DNA of 64,000 bases from Polytrichum commune (Eukaryota; Streptophyta; Polytrichopsida; Polytrichales; Polytrichaceae): positions 74,603,554 through 74,667,553 of the forward strand of contig OX485803.1 of NCBI GenBank assembly GCA_950295325.1, given 5' to 3'. How positions within the stretch are numbered: the stretch's first letter is position 1; every line of letters begins with the position of its first letter. Below, in pieces: positions 1 through 10,205 of the stretch. The notes under the pieces were generated by a model. It saw only the letters and a program-made list of their open reading frames with translations. It was not told the DNA's origin and made no database searches. Both the position numbers and the translations under genes were made by a program.

Positions 1-480
1 GAAAGATCATGACAGAAATGCATGCAATAATCACATCCACTTTTGTTACTACTTCATTCTTGGGAGCAACAACATTCAATCTTTGCAACCTGGTGGATCT
101 AAGTTGTTTATAAAATGTTTTGCTCTCTAAGGGTTAAAGATTCATGAAGATAGTAGACACTATATTCATGCCTGTTATAATAGTCAAATGACAACTGCCA
201 AGGGTGATTGTAGTAAGTGTTCATTGTCCACCTTTACGGATGTTAAGAGTCAAGCAGTTTTAAGTATTCAGCTTCTTGTGTCATTGAAACTTACACAGTT
301 GACAGGTCAAAGCACCAACAATTATTTGCTTGGCACCTGGTTGATACGCTTACTTGTACCGTCTTGCTTCTTTGTTGTCGGATGGCTTTCATGCTACTTC
401 TTCAAAACGAATAGCTATTACAACTATGTGATGTGTTTCAAATTTACATTTTTGAATTCTTATTGTGGGTAGGTTGTGAT
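1..480. other. no gene recognised
   Basis: AT-rich sequence. A short open frame at 188-472 on the plus strand has no recognisable domain. The only signal is a candidate splice acceptor (ttgctgcag) at its right edge, which leads into the HARBI1-like fragment that follows. Confidence 0.4.
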
Positions 481-494
481 GCTCTTTGCTGCAG

Positions 495-686
495 GGGATG
501 CCTTTAAGGGAGTACATCATCAGGGATGAGGGGTACCCTCTCTTGCCATGGTTGATGAAGTGTGCTAGCGAGGCAGAACTTATATGTCAAAATGTAAGGG
601 CACATCCAGCTTTAAGCTTCCTGAGCAAGTTTGTACATGAGAAGCACAGAGTGAAGTGGTTCATTCAAAATTCAGACCATCCTTGA
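495..686 (+). pseudogene. HARBI1/ALP1-like transposase fragment (possible)
   Basis: After a candidate acceptor (ctttgctgcag) the frame reads G-M-P-L-R-E-Y-I-I and then D-E-G-Y-P-L-L-P-W-L-M. This resembles the block around the second catalytic Asp of Harbinger-derived nucleases (DDE_Tnp_4), which typically read GD-x-GYPLLPWLM. The match is short: the last ~35 residues show no Harbinger features, and no upstream exon with the first Asp or downstream exon with the Glu was found nearby. It is best read as a relic exon of a PIF/Harbinger transposase or a domesticated derivative. The assignment rests on about 20 residues. Confidence 0.35.
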
Positions 687-699
687 GCTTTCCGCATCG

Positions 700-2210
700 A
701 TTACTCGACCATAGTAAACTTCTGATGTGGTAGGGGATTATGATAGTGCACATCTAAATTTACTCTTTGTTCAAGTCAAAGGCCTGGATGTCGTTATCAT
801 GTCGTCTAGTCGAAATCTATCTTCCATTTCCTGGTCCTGGAAAATTGGACATTGAGCTCCAGGATCTTGAAAATTTGTAGCCTGGCAACTAGTTTGATAA
901 ATGTGTGCTCATTGTACTGAACCTGTAAAGAGCTATGTCTTTTCAATATCAGCTCGTAATCGATTTGTAATCGAGGATGAACCTCGACAGGACTTTCCTC
1001 TGCATTGGAAGAAGAGAAGAATATATACTCTGAACGTGCGCTGTGCACTTGCAATTGCTCCTCAGTTCATGTGGTGCAGCGTATTTACTCCTGCTTTAGA
1101 GGTTACATACATTCAGTCTGTCAAATTAGAATCATCACACGTATTGCACTTTTAAGAGTTAATGTCGCATTTTCTTACAAGAGCATTTATTTCTCACTCG
1201 CCTAGACACTTGCGATCCCTACGAAAGAACCTTGACGGCCCCATTCCTTTATTCGACATTGACTTCTTCCTTTGCTGGACTTTAAATTTCCAATACTTCA
1301 ATCGTCTTTTCATTAAGCCCTTCTGTGGAAGGTAATGAACAATACAATTGCGTTGTTGAATACAGCTGGCGCACCAGTATCCGGTCATACCTTTGCCTTT
1401 GGTAAGTTTCTTGACAAATCCTTCCCTGTATGCCACAGAAATAGGAATCGCCGACGTCATAATAAAGCCAGGATTCATGTGTAGGTTAGAGCGAGAGAAA
1501 GCAAGTTAGACATGGAAGGAGCATATCAGAGTTATCCTTTAATTCAATGGGACTTTTCCTCGAAGTTGGTCTCCTATGGATTTTGCATTGGTTGTTTTGC
1601 AAACCAATTGATTATCAATAATGTCTCTCTATTTCTTGTGCATGCTTGGAGGTCGTGTTTGAATTCAAATGAAGAGCAACCTATTTTGGTTCATTGAGGG
1701 CCAAAAGTTAGCACCTCTTGGCATGCCATAATGAGTTTGAGCATTCATGAGCCGATATAGAATGGTTTTCGTGCGAACTTCCACACTTCCTCTAAGCATG
1801 CACCGTAAGCTTACCGGACATGACAAAACAACCAACTCCGGACTAAACAGTCATGTTGAGTTAGAGGATAACTCTATTATTCTGTTCTTGGAGGCCACTT
1901 TCCCTTCTCAAGTGGCCATGAATTGTAAGTGCACTAGCATTGGTAGAGCACTCACTCGATTCTTACCTTGAGATTCCTGTCTCTGATGACCCAACGTCTC
2001 TTTATGTTCTGAAGAGTTTCATAGCTTGGAATTCCCTTTTATGGTGGTGGTACAGGTTTTTGGATCTTCCTTGTTCTCACTGTACGCCCACGAAGTACTT
2101 AATCATGTGCTTCATCGAGACTTTCTATCGTTGGGGGAGCATTCGAGGTTAGGGAACATCGAGCTTCTCGTTTTTTGTTTGGTGTTTGTGTGCTGGTTGG
2201 AGCTTGTTCG
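700..2210. other. no gene recognised
   Basis: Several 60-95 codon open frames on both strands have no recognisable motif, no coherent codon usage and no consistent splice signals. The longest is 1194-1478 on the minus strand. Confidence 0.4.
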
Positions 2211-2211
2211 G

Positions 2212-2950
2212 TTTGGGTTAACCTAAACGGTGACCTCGACTTCTTGGAGTTGCAAAATATTTGTTATTCGTGTCTTAGCAGTGAGGGAAGGGAAGGAAGG
2301 AGCAAGAGGTAATTCCGAAGATTGAGAAGTGGACGTTGTAGAAAATGTTAAGAGAATTTAGAGCTCTGTATGTTCTAGTGCTGTTTGGATTAGGGGTTGT
2401 GATGAAGAATTTGAAGAAGATGAAGCTTCTCCTCTCTGCATTATTTTAAATTTCGTGAGAAGAAGTGGCCACATGTCTCTGGTTATCTCTCTCCGCGGAT
2501 CATCTTCAGCTTATTCCATGCCAGAGTTTAACCTCTGCAAAATTCTGAACTTGGTCCCGAAAACTGTCCTGCGCAGTGCATCTTTGGTGCACGCGGTCAT
2601 TGAGGTGTATGAGATGTTTGGTTCAACCTAATGGTGACCTCAACTTCCTGGACTTGCAAAACATCGGTCTCTCGTGTCTTAGCAGTGACGGAAGGGAAGG
2701 AGCCACAGGAAAGTCTGAAGGTTGCTGCCCATTCTGTAAAATGACGAGTGGACGTTGCAGAGAACGTTGAGAGATTTCAGAACTCTGTCCTGGTGTTGTT
2801 CGATCAAGTTGTGGTGAAGAATCTGAAGAGGATGAAGCTCCCCCTCTGCATTTTTAATTTCATAATAAGAAATGGGCACATGTCTCTGGTTGTCTCCCGA
2901 GATCATCCTCAGCCATGGCAGAGTTTCACCTCTGCACAAATTTGATCTTA
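2212..2950. repeat. two-copy local tandem duplication (~390 bp unit)
   Basis: About 2212-2545 and 2616-2945 are diverged copies of the same sequence. Both contain the series 'aacctaa-ggtgacctc-acttc', 'tgtcttagcagtga-ggaaggga', 'gagatttcagaactctgt'-like and 'gtggccacatgtctctggtt'-like blocks in the same order. The copies differ by many substitutions and small indels, so the duplication is old. No coding function is evident. Confidence 0.65.
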
Positions 2951-4190
2951 GTCGAAGCTCTTATTTAACCCCAAAATTTCTCCTGTATTAACGCACTTCC
3001 TGTACTATTTTGTGGACTGCAACAACAACCTCTCTTGTCGTATAATTTCCAGATTTCTCCTGCTCATCCATTCGCACCCAAGTTCAGAAATCCAAGAATC
3101 GTCCCTAATGTTTCTAATTGAAGAAAGTATCGAGTTTTGCGACTAAACAACATTGCAAGGTCTGATTTGGTGACCAGTCCACCACGATTTGAACAAATAG
3201 TGCTGCCACAAAATCTCCTTAAAACGACACAATTTCCAACACAATTACACATATGAACAATATTATTACAAAGCGTCATTCCCAGTTGTTCCTAGCATAC
3301 GCAATGACCGGTCATAAATCACAAGGTGCAACAATATCAACCAAAAGTTATTGTTGATATTCGGAACGCATTCGCACCCGGATTAACTATGTCATGCTCT
3401 CTAGAACAACAAATAGACAAAACCTTAAGATCGTAAGAGTACTGCTACCTTCAGATTTCATTCCATGCCCACTTCCTGATACAACATGATCCTCACCATT
3501 ACACACCACTCAAAACTTTCATGACTTAAAACAAACTTGGAAGACACACAGGTACTCTCAATATATACTTATGTTGGTACACACTTCCCTCAAAAGTTAA
3601 TCATGGTCTCGCCTTGTAACTAAAGCCTTGTAACATATACCATGGTAGTTTTATTACAATAGGATAAGTTCAGGGTTTATTTTGTATGCTGAAGAATAAC
3701 TCATTAAATTTAATTCTTGCGTAGGGCGCCATTTCAAAAAAACTCAATTCCAGGAGGGTCCTAAATTGTTAGCACCTTACCTGCTCAAGCCGTGGGAAAG
3801 GAAGCCCCCGAATTCGAGTACACACCCACTGTGGCACATCTCCATAACCTTGCTGTCCTTTCCATAACATTGTGATGTTTCACTCACGATGAGTTCTTAT
3901 CTTCAGAGGCACGTGGGTCTGCTTGAGAAATGGGTACTTTTCCTCCACATTGGATTTAATTCTTGATAGGAATGTAACTGTTCTGTGTTCAGAAGCAAGT
4001 ATTCTCTTGTAGGTCATTGAACCAAGTCTAAGTGTACAACAATGATCTATGACCTGTTTTTTGGTGATAGGTGTCTAAATCAATGTTCCTTGTTCTCTTA
4101 GGAATATATTGTGCTCATAGAGCATAGTGACTACTTTGAAGCAGATCTCATGGCAATGAACATTCTAACCTAATGCTACCATCTCTTAAA
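2951..4190. other. no gene recognised
   Basis: AT-rich sequence without an open frame above ~70 codons that shows a domain. No splice-flanked coding block was found. Confidence 0.4.
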
Positions 4191-4229
4191 AATGACCTAT
4201 TCATTAACATTACTTCTGGCTGGTACAGG

Positions 4230-4330
4230 TTGTACATTTTGAAGCTGACGATATTGAATTCAGAATGAGACCACCAGGTGGCCAGAAACATGTTATGATT
4301 CAACATGTTGATGACCTCTTTACCAAATGA
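4230..4330 (+). other. possible orphan terminal exon
   Basis: After 'ggctggtacag' a frame of about 34 codons runs to a TGA at ~4328. It contains F-E-A-D-D-I-E-F-R-M-R-P-P-G-G-Q and ends V-D-D-L-F-T-K. The acceptor, the codon pattern and the clean stop resemble a last exon, but I cannot assign a family and found no upstream exon. It may be chance. Confidence 0.15.
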
Positions 4331-4920
4331 TATGCCATCAAAGTCTTGTCTGATTTGTCAGGAAGGAAGTGTAAGTCTCGTTACATCTGGTAGTCGTACA
4401 GGGGGAATCATTCAGTAGGAATACAAACTTGTAGGGAGAACTTTTACTGGGAGCTGAATCAGGGTTCTTTTGGTCATTAAAGAATCATGAATATAAACTT
4501 CAACACACATCCCTCAAAGTGTTATTTACAAATAAAAACGACACATCAAAGTTTTCTTGGGGCAAGTAGTAGCTAAATTATGGGAGTGTAGTATACTATG
4601 TGCCATCTGAGACATTCTCTTACCCCAGCCAATTGGACATCAGCACTAGGTTGTCCTCCCAACATAAATTGTACTTTTAGCATTATTGTATAGAGTGAAA
4701 TGGACTTGATCGACAATTTATCCTGCACTTCTGATGTTGTGTGCTGTTTGTAAAATGTTTCAGTTCATTATGCTTACTTGACTGTGCCTATGAAACCTAC
4801 ATGTTTGTGAATAAACCCGGTAATCTACCTGCATACACAAGTCCAAACTATTTGGAGAGGGGGAATTATTGCATACAAGTGTATATCTCATCCATCCAAC
4901 ATCAAAAATTGACCCTCTAT

Positions 4921-4986
4921 AGGTTTGTTGTTGATTCACCTAACTTGTAAATGTAGGTATAAACGAGGTGAATCAACAACAAACCT
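4921..4986. repeat. perfect 21-bp inverted repeat (hairpin)
   Basis: The 21 bases at 4921-4941 are exactly repeated as reverse complement at 4966-4986, leaving a 24-base loop. The arm begins AGGTTTGTTG and ends GATTCACCT. No coding sequence surrounds it. It could be a foldback element remnant or a transcript hairpin. Confidence 0.8.
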
Positions 4987-4989
4987 AAT

Positions 4990-5628
4990 TCACCTTATTG
5001 GTAAATTAACCCGGTCTACATTTTTATATAGCGATTACTTAATCCCTTATATGTTTATTGCTTATTCAACTCATCTATAGGTTCATATCTACATCATTTG
5101 AACTAATTTGGGAAACAAACTTAGATAATAAGGAGAAGTGATGTTGGCGTGGATGTTGGTATGAATAGCATGATTGTTTTGAATAGTTTTGCTATGCGTA
5201 TATTTTTCTAGTAAATAATGTTGGAATGAACAATGCTTCCTAGATCTTATGGTGGCTCTAATTTCATAGCATGAAGAAATTTAATATAACTTTATCCCAC
5301 ACGCACTATTATCCCACCCTCACTAAATGAGATAATTAGTGTAGTCAAGTGTTTGAGTTTTATAGCAAGCCTATGTTTATTTTTTCACAATGAAAAATTG
5401 CAGAAACACCCTATCACATTAGATAATCTAAGTCAACATGTAATTATACCTTAATGACATTATTCTAAGTTTTTTTTTAGTTTTTTTTTCCCTTTATTGA
5501 GCAGCTCATGATTGACTTCGGCCTTAACTTCACACCCGCATATGCACGTTGCCTTCCATATGAACCGCCTCTCCTACGAGGGGCCCTCCTCTTCCCACCA
5601 ACGGTGGGGCCTCGGCCCCGAGTGGCTC
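4990..5628. other. no gene recognised
   Basis: AT-rich spacer. At ~5570-5628 a short GC-rich segment, not found in the other LINE copies, abuts the end of LINE copy A. Confidence 0.4.
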
Positions 5629-5629
5629 G

Positions 5630-6566
5630 TTTTTTTATCATGTTTAAGGACATATTCACCAAGGTGCCGAATGGGGCCTTTGTTTGGCGTTTCTTGCATT
5701 GAGTGCCACCAATCTTTTTGGAGGTAGTATGGTGTAGGGTGTGCATGTTCGTATGTTGCTATGGCGTCTCTATGGTCTAGTTCACAACCCAATTTGGCTA
5801 GTGTGTTGGCTTGTACGTTACCATTTATGATCGTGTGGGCTTTGACTTTATGAAGTGTGGTGGTTTGTGTGCGGGATTGTAGCATTTTAATCATAGGTTC
5901 AAGTATATGTCTATATGGGTGACTGTTATGGAGGGCTGGGTGTTTGATTTGTGTATTTAGTAGGCATAGGACATTGAGGCAGTTTGTGAAGATATGTGCA
6001 GGTTCATCACGATATGTAGTGTTGAGGAGATGGAGGGTGTGGTGTATAGCCATCATTTCTGCTCGCAATATGTTTTATAAGCCCGGTAGCCTTTCTGCAA
6101 TCCTGAGATTCTTGAAGGGGTTGTATATGCCATATCCTACCTTTTTCTCGTTTCAAATGTCCTTGGGCTGTTTCTTTAGGCAATTTGAATGGCCCGTCTA
6201 TATAATAACAAAATTGGGGTTGGTATTTGAGGGGTAGACATCTATCTAGGTTTGTGATTAGTGGGGTATCAATGGTTTGGGTGATAGGTGGGTGGGGTGG
6301 GGGGGGGGGGTATATGAGTTTAGACCATGTCGTATTACAGTTTACTGGGTTGTTTATTCATGTAGGTGGTGTAATTTTGGTGAACATTGCTAGTATTTGT
6401 AGGATGTTAGCAATGACGTCCATTTGGTGGGTATATTCCCTTGATCCAACGGGTGAAGTCTTGTGGTGTATGCATAATATACGGATGGCAAGACTTTTTG
6501 TTCTTGGTTTAATTCGTAATTCTGGTGGTATTGTTGGTTCGTCGTATATGATGGTATGAACCTTGA
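5630..6566 (-). mobile_element. LINE copy A, RNase H part (truncated)
   Basis: The minus strand of 5630-6068 encodes an RNase H-like domain. Frame positions include R-A-E-M-M-A-I-H (second acidic residue) and K-V-K-A-H-T-I-I-N-G-N (catalytic His region). In place of the expected Asp before C-L-N is an Asn (T-N-C-L-N), so the copy is probably dead. The segment 6070-6566 matches 23690-24055 of copy C almost base for base and includes a G-homopolymer expansion near 6300. Copy A is truncated at both ends: reverse transcriptase and 3' tail are missing. It lies head-to-head with copy B. Confidence 0.8.
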
Positions 6567-6586
6567 AGTGTTTGGAATATTTGGAT

Positions 6587-7116
6587 CACTCGGAACTGCC
6601 TTTCAATATAAATGGAATGGAATCGGCTATGCGCACCCACACAACGAATAAATGGCTCAACAAGCAATACACTGGACTAGACTAGCAACCAAAAACGACT
6701 CAAACACCATTACATTACTAGTCATACCGGATATTAATTGGTACCAAAATTACTCACCACATACTGGACCATTCCTTGACACACACGTTCTAGCCCATTT
6801 TACCGCAAATACCATCACATACGACGAACCAACAAACCCGCAAATCATCAACAAACCGCGGATAGAATCATTAGCAATACACATATACTGCATCCACCAC
6901 CAAAACCACAACATTGGCACACCCAGCCAAATAAACACAATCAAAACAACAATAGAAAATCTACAAATAACACAATACCACATACAAAAAGCTTCACTCA
7001 CGCCCCAGAACACACCAGTAAACAAAAGCGCCAAATGGAATAAATTACTCTACCCACCCATCACAATTCGTCAAATATATATATATATATGCCACCATTA
7101 CCAAATTATGAAGTAA
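6587..7116 (+). pseudogene. LINE-encoded domain between RT and RNase H, methylase-like
   Basis: The frame reads F-G-S-L-G-T-A-F-Q-Y-K-W-N-G-I-G-Y-A-H-P, is interrupted by TAA, and resumes with an A-Q-Q-A-I-H-W-T-R-L helix and a hydrophobic T-I-T-L-L-V-I-P-D strand followed by N-W-Y-Q-N. Copy C has the same block at 24330-24150 on the minus strand, so it is a genuine conserved domain. The order FGS-x-G, then aromatic/Gly-rich, then P, then helix, then strand ending 'P-D-x-x-W' resembles N6-adenine methylases of the PCIF1/phage type, in which an NPPF-like motif sits where this family has A-H-P-H. That reading is inference; the catalytic motif is not clearly present. Confidence 0.4.
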
Positions 7117-8051
7117 ATACTACGTTAAAATTCCCACCACAATACAGCTACTACACCGACGGCTCCTTTGTTCCACCCAGACAAGACAACGACGGACACT
7201 GTAAACAAGAAAAAGTTGGCTACGGAATTCACAACCCCTCAAAAGTAAAAATACAAATATCAAATAGACTACCTGGACTTCAAACTAGCTTTAGAGCCGA
7301 ACTAATGGCCATACACAAAGCACTCAGATTAATTACAACCAAATACCCAAACAAACCAACACACATCTTCACTTACTGCCTCAACTATCTATACGTACTC
7401 TACACACAAATAAAACACCCAACCCACCATAACAACCATGCTGACAAAACCATATTACCATTTACGGTAGAAATGCTAAAAAAACGAACAGAACCCACTA
7501 CCATATACAAAGTCAAAGCACATTCAAACATTGACGGTAACGAACAGGAAGACCAACTTGCAAAAAACGGAGCCAAAAAAAGATACAGGTTCGCTTTCAA
7601 AACATATGAATTTGCACACACTACACCATACTACTTTCAAAAAGACACATGGCCCGGACCAAGCAAACGACCCGACAAAGGCCATGTCAGGTGCCTAGAA
7701 ACATATATCATTAAACACAACCGCGAAAACAACTTAGAAATAATGTCAGAACAATTCTCTAACATTAGTAAATGGACAATGAACCCCGACATAGACAATG
7801 AAGTATCCAATAATTTTTGGTCTAACCTAGAAATAACATATTCACAAAAAACAACCTTACTAAAATTCCGAACTGGACAATACATGGGCAATGCTAGAAA
7901 ACAACTACTATTTGGCATTGAAAGATTCTCATCTATCACATGCCCAATTTGCAACTCCCCGGATGCAGATACATGGCTCCATGTACTTTTAAAATGCAAT
8001 CAACACCACATACATGCCCTTAGAACTAAAAGGCATAACAAAGTAGTATAA
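7089..8051 (+). pseudogene. LINE RNase H domain with C-terminal zinc knuckle
   Basis: This is the longest open frame of the LINE family here (320 codons). The RNase H fold shows Y-T-D-G-S-F (first Asp, ~residue 23), F-R-A-E-L-M-A-I-H (Glu, ~70), F-T-Y-C-L-N where F-T-D-S-L-N is expected (third Asp replaced by Tyr), and K-V-K-A-H-x-N-x-D-G-N (His/Asp region, ~140). The C-terminus has C-P-I-C-N followed by W-L-H and K-C-N-Q-H-H, a zinc-binding arrangement typical of the end of LINE ORF2. RNase H removes RNA from the RNA/DNA hybrid in target-primed reverse transcription. Loss of the third Asp suggests decay. Confidence 0.75.
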
Positions 8052-8102
8052 GAACTAAGGAAATTAATTCTATCATCACAAAAATCAAGGTGCTACACCC
8101 TC

Positions 8103-8605
8103 ATGAATGCAAGAACATTTAACAACAACCCACAGGAAAACACAGTCTCAATATGGCTCTTACCCTGTACATGTGGACAACAAAGATGCCATTGCAACTC
8201 CAGATTTAAACCTGACCTCCTGTGTATTAAGGGACTCCCACACCAAAGTACACCACCACCACACACAACAGACAACCTCACGGTGCAATTTATTTAATTC
8301 ACATACACAAACGGTAGATTCTCACAAGATACAATTAACAATAAAACTCAAAAATACCAACCAGTACTTGATGACATCATCCAACAAGGATAGAAAGTAC
8401 ACCCACTCATTGTCATTGTGGCCGGTGCTAGAGGTACTACGCAAGCCCCATCATTGAAACATCTCGAACAAACATTCAAACTATTTGAAACTTCTGTGAA
8501 GCACACATTCAAAACAATAAACACTATAGCCATACAATATGCTGGCTCGATTCTTTTACACAAAAGGCAAATAGAAAACAACCAATCAATCCCGATAGAA
8601 TAAAA
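8103..8605 (+). pseudogene. LINE 3'-terminal PD-(D/E)XK-like endonuclease block
   Basis: After a C-T-C-G-x-x-R-C-H-C cluster the decoded sequence reads K-P-D-L-L-C (PD motif). In a shifted frame it continues Q-F-I-E-F-T-Y (E-x-x candidate) and T-Q-K-Y-Q-P-V-L (K-x-KY-like), then V-A-G-A-R-G-T-T and a long helix ending L-L-H-K-R-Q. Copy C (23110-22660, minus) conserves L-D-I-L-C, Q-F-I-K-F-A-Y, T-K-Y-Q-T-L-I, V-A-G-A-R-A-T-T and L-V-H-K-R-Q. R2-type LINE endonucleases have a Cys/His cluster followed by PD, an acidic residue and K-x-x-KY. The order matches, but the domain is assigned by eye. Confidence 0.5.
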
Positions 8606-8640
8606 GAAGAGATAATAATGAAAAAAAATATTAAACAAGA

Positions 8641-9830
8641 TGTAACCAATAGCTCAGGAAGGCGGGTAAGAGCGGGTTGGTTAGTATAATTTTGGGGAAA
8701 GTTAGTATGCGAGCGGAGAGCGGAGAGCGAAGACCGAAGAGCGGAGAACTCAATTTGAGACATGAAATGAGAGAGAAACTGCACCTATAACCGCGGGATT
8801 GAGGGAAAAATGTTGAACTATTTTTAGAAACTTTGGAGAGTTATGGACTCTATTACCGTGGAAATAAAGTAACATTTCCCTACTCATAAAGTTAATAGAT
8901 TTTTGAAACATAGAAATATTAAAATAAAATACAAAATTAGGGCTTACATCACTATGACGTCACAATTATAATTACCAAACTGGTGTACTATATTTTATAT
9001 TACGGTAAATTAAATAATATTTACTATTTGAACGTGACACGAAGGAGGTTGGCGAAAAAAATTCTCCACATACAGTCCACCCTCTATTACTGTTACACCT
9101 ATAAGTGTTAACCATTTCCAAATGTTCACTTTATTCTACTCCCTACATATTGCACACTATAAATGTTAAACCTATTAATTGTTAACAAAATGGTGTTCCC
9201 TTCTTTGTAAATTTGACTCTATAAATGTTAACGACTGAAATACATTCATAATTCACCCATGATTTGTAAACTTGATATTGAATAAAGTTTTGATTGGGTT
9301 TGCAATTTTGTGTATGGTATTCTCTCACAATTACTCTTCACAATTGCTTATAGTTAGGACATGTTAAGATTTGTATATTGCTCAAAGAAGTAATTTTATA
9401 ATTGTTAATTGTTAACACCTTTATACATGTAAAGTTCGATCCACTCCCGAGGGTTAACATTTATAGAGGGTGAACATTTGAGGGTGAACATTATAGATGG
9501 TGAACAAAAATGAAGAATGCAATGCGGGTAGTATGAATTGGAGTGTGTTGGGTGGTGTGCAACAAGTATTATTGAATACTTATGATTCAAGGAAACAAGG
9601 AGGAGGTGTGTGAGGCAACAACTTTTTATTGGAGTGGGTGGATGCTACATTGTTTTGTGACTAGCGGTTAAGATTGTGAGAAGATGGTGGACTACATTCT
9701 CTTTGGAGTATGACGACCACCAAGTGAAGCGTGATTTGAGAACAACGAAAAGATGCATTCAATGAGATAATTGGAATATTGAAATCCACACCACATTTTA
9801 TAAATCCAAATACCAATCAATCAAACCAAA
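8641..9830. other. no gene recognised; AT-rich
   Basis: At 8650-8760 a segment with a 'gcgagcggagagcggagagcg' type simple repeat resembles the reverse complement of 22026-22100, suggesting a shared short interspersed element tail. The remainder is AT-rich with short repeats of 'aagtgttaac' and 'gggtgaaca' type and has no credible coding frame. Confidence 0.4.
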
Positions 9831-9832
9831 AA

Positions 9833-10126
9833 TCAATCAACAATGAGGTTGTCACTACTAGATTCCCTACTTCCAAAGATACTCCCCTCATGGCCGCCAT
9901 CATCTGAAGTGGAATCTAAGCTATGGCACTCATTATCCACCTTTGCAAAAAGCTCGAATAAGTCTATGGCACGGGGGTCATAACGTGGAGACGGGGTACT
10001 AGCTTTGGTAGGAGAAGGTTGTGCCGCTAGGACCATCGCCATATCATGGGCATAGATTGGCAAAGTGAATCCCATGGTGGGAGTACCAAACACATCCGCT
10101 CCAAGGCCAAGTTTGAAAACAAGCAT
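9833..10126 (-). other. possible 3' exon of the methylase-like gene
   Basis: An open frame of ~97 codons lies just downstream of the methylase-like gene on the same strand. It is Ser/Pro/Asp-rich (P-S-P-T-K-A-S-T-P-S-P-R-Y-D, then S-R-E-S-S-S-D-N) and has no fold motif. A strong donor-like gtgagtatg overlaps the TAA at 10206-10208. If that TAA were a mutated sense codon, this frame would be the natural next exon. Otherwise it is chance. Confidence 0.25.
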
Positions 10127-10205
10127 GAAAATTGTAAGAAAGAGGATGGAAAGTGTAAAAGATGAGCGGACAAGGAAATGAAGCGAAGATGGTTATCATA
10201 CTCAC

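Larger units (their letters stand above)
6567..8640 (+). mobile_element. LINE copy B: 3' half of a retrotransposon
   Basis: In order this copy has a methylase-like block (6587-7078), RNase H (7089-~7720), a C-terminal CCHC-type zinc knuckle (~7940-8010), a second Cys/His cluster (~8160-8200), a PD-(D/E)XK-like endonuclease block (~8205-8605) and an A-rich end at 8615-8640. Copy C has the same order, which fixes the architecture. Frames are broken by stops (for example TAA at ~6649) and shifts, so the copy is inactive. The reverse transcriptase is absent here (5' truncation), but is visible in copy D. Confidence 0.8.

Noticed and set aside
1194-1478. 94-codon minus-strand frame with W-C-A-S-C and basic tail
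   Set aside because: No family recognised, no second exon with fitting splice sites, and no support from composition.
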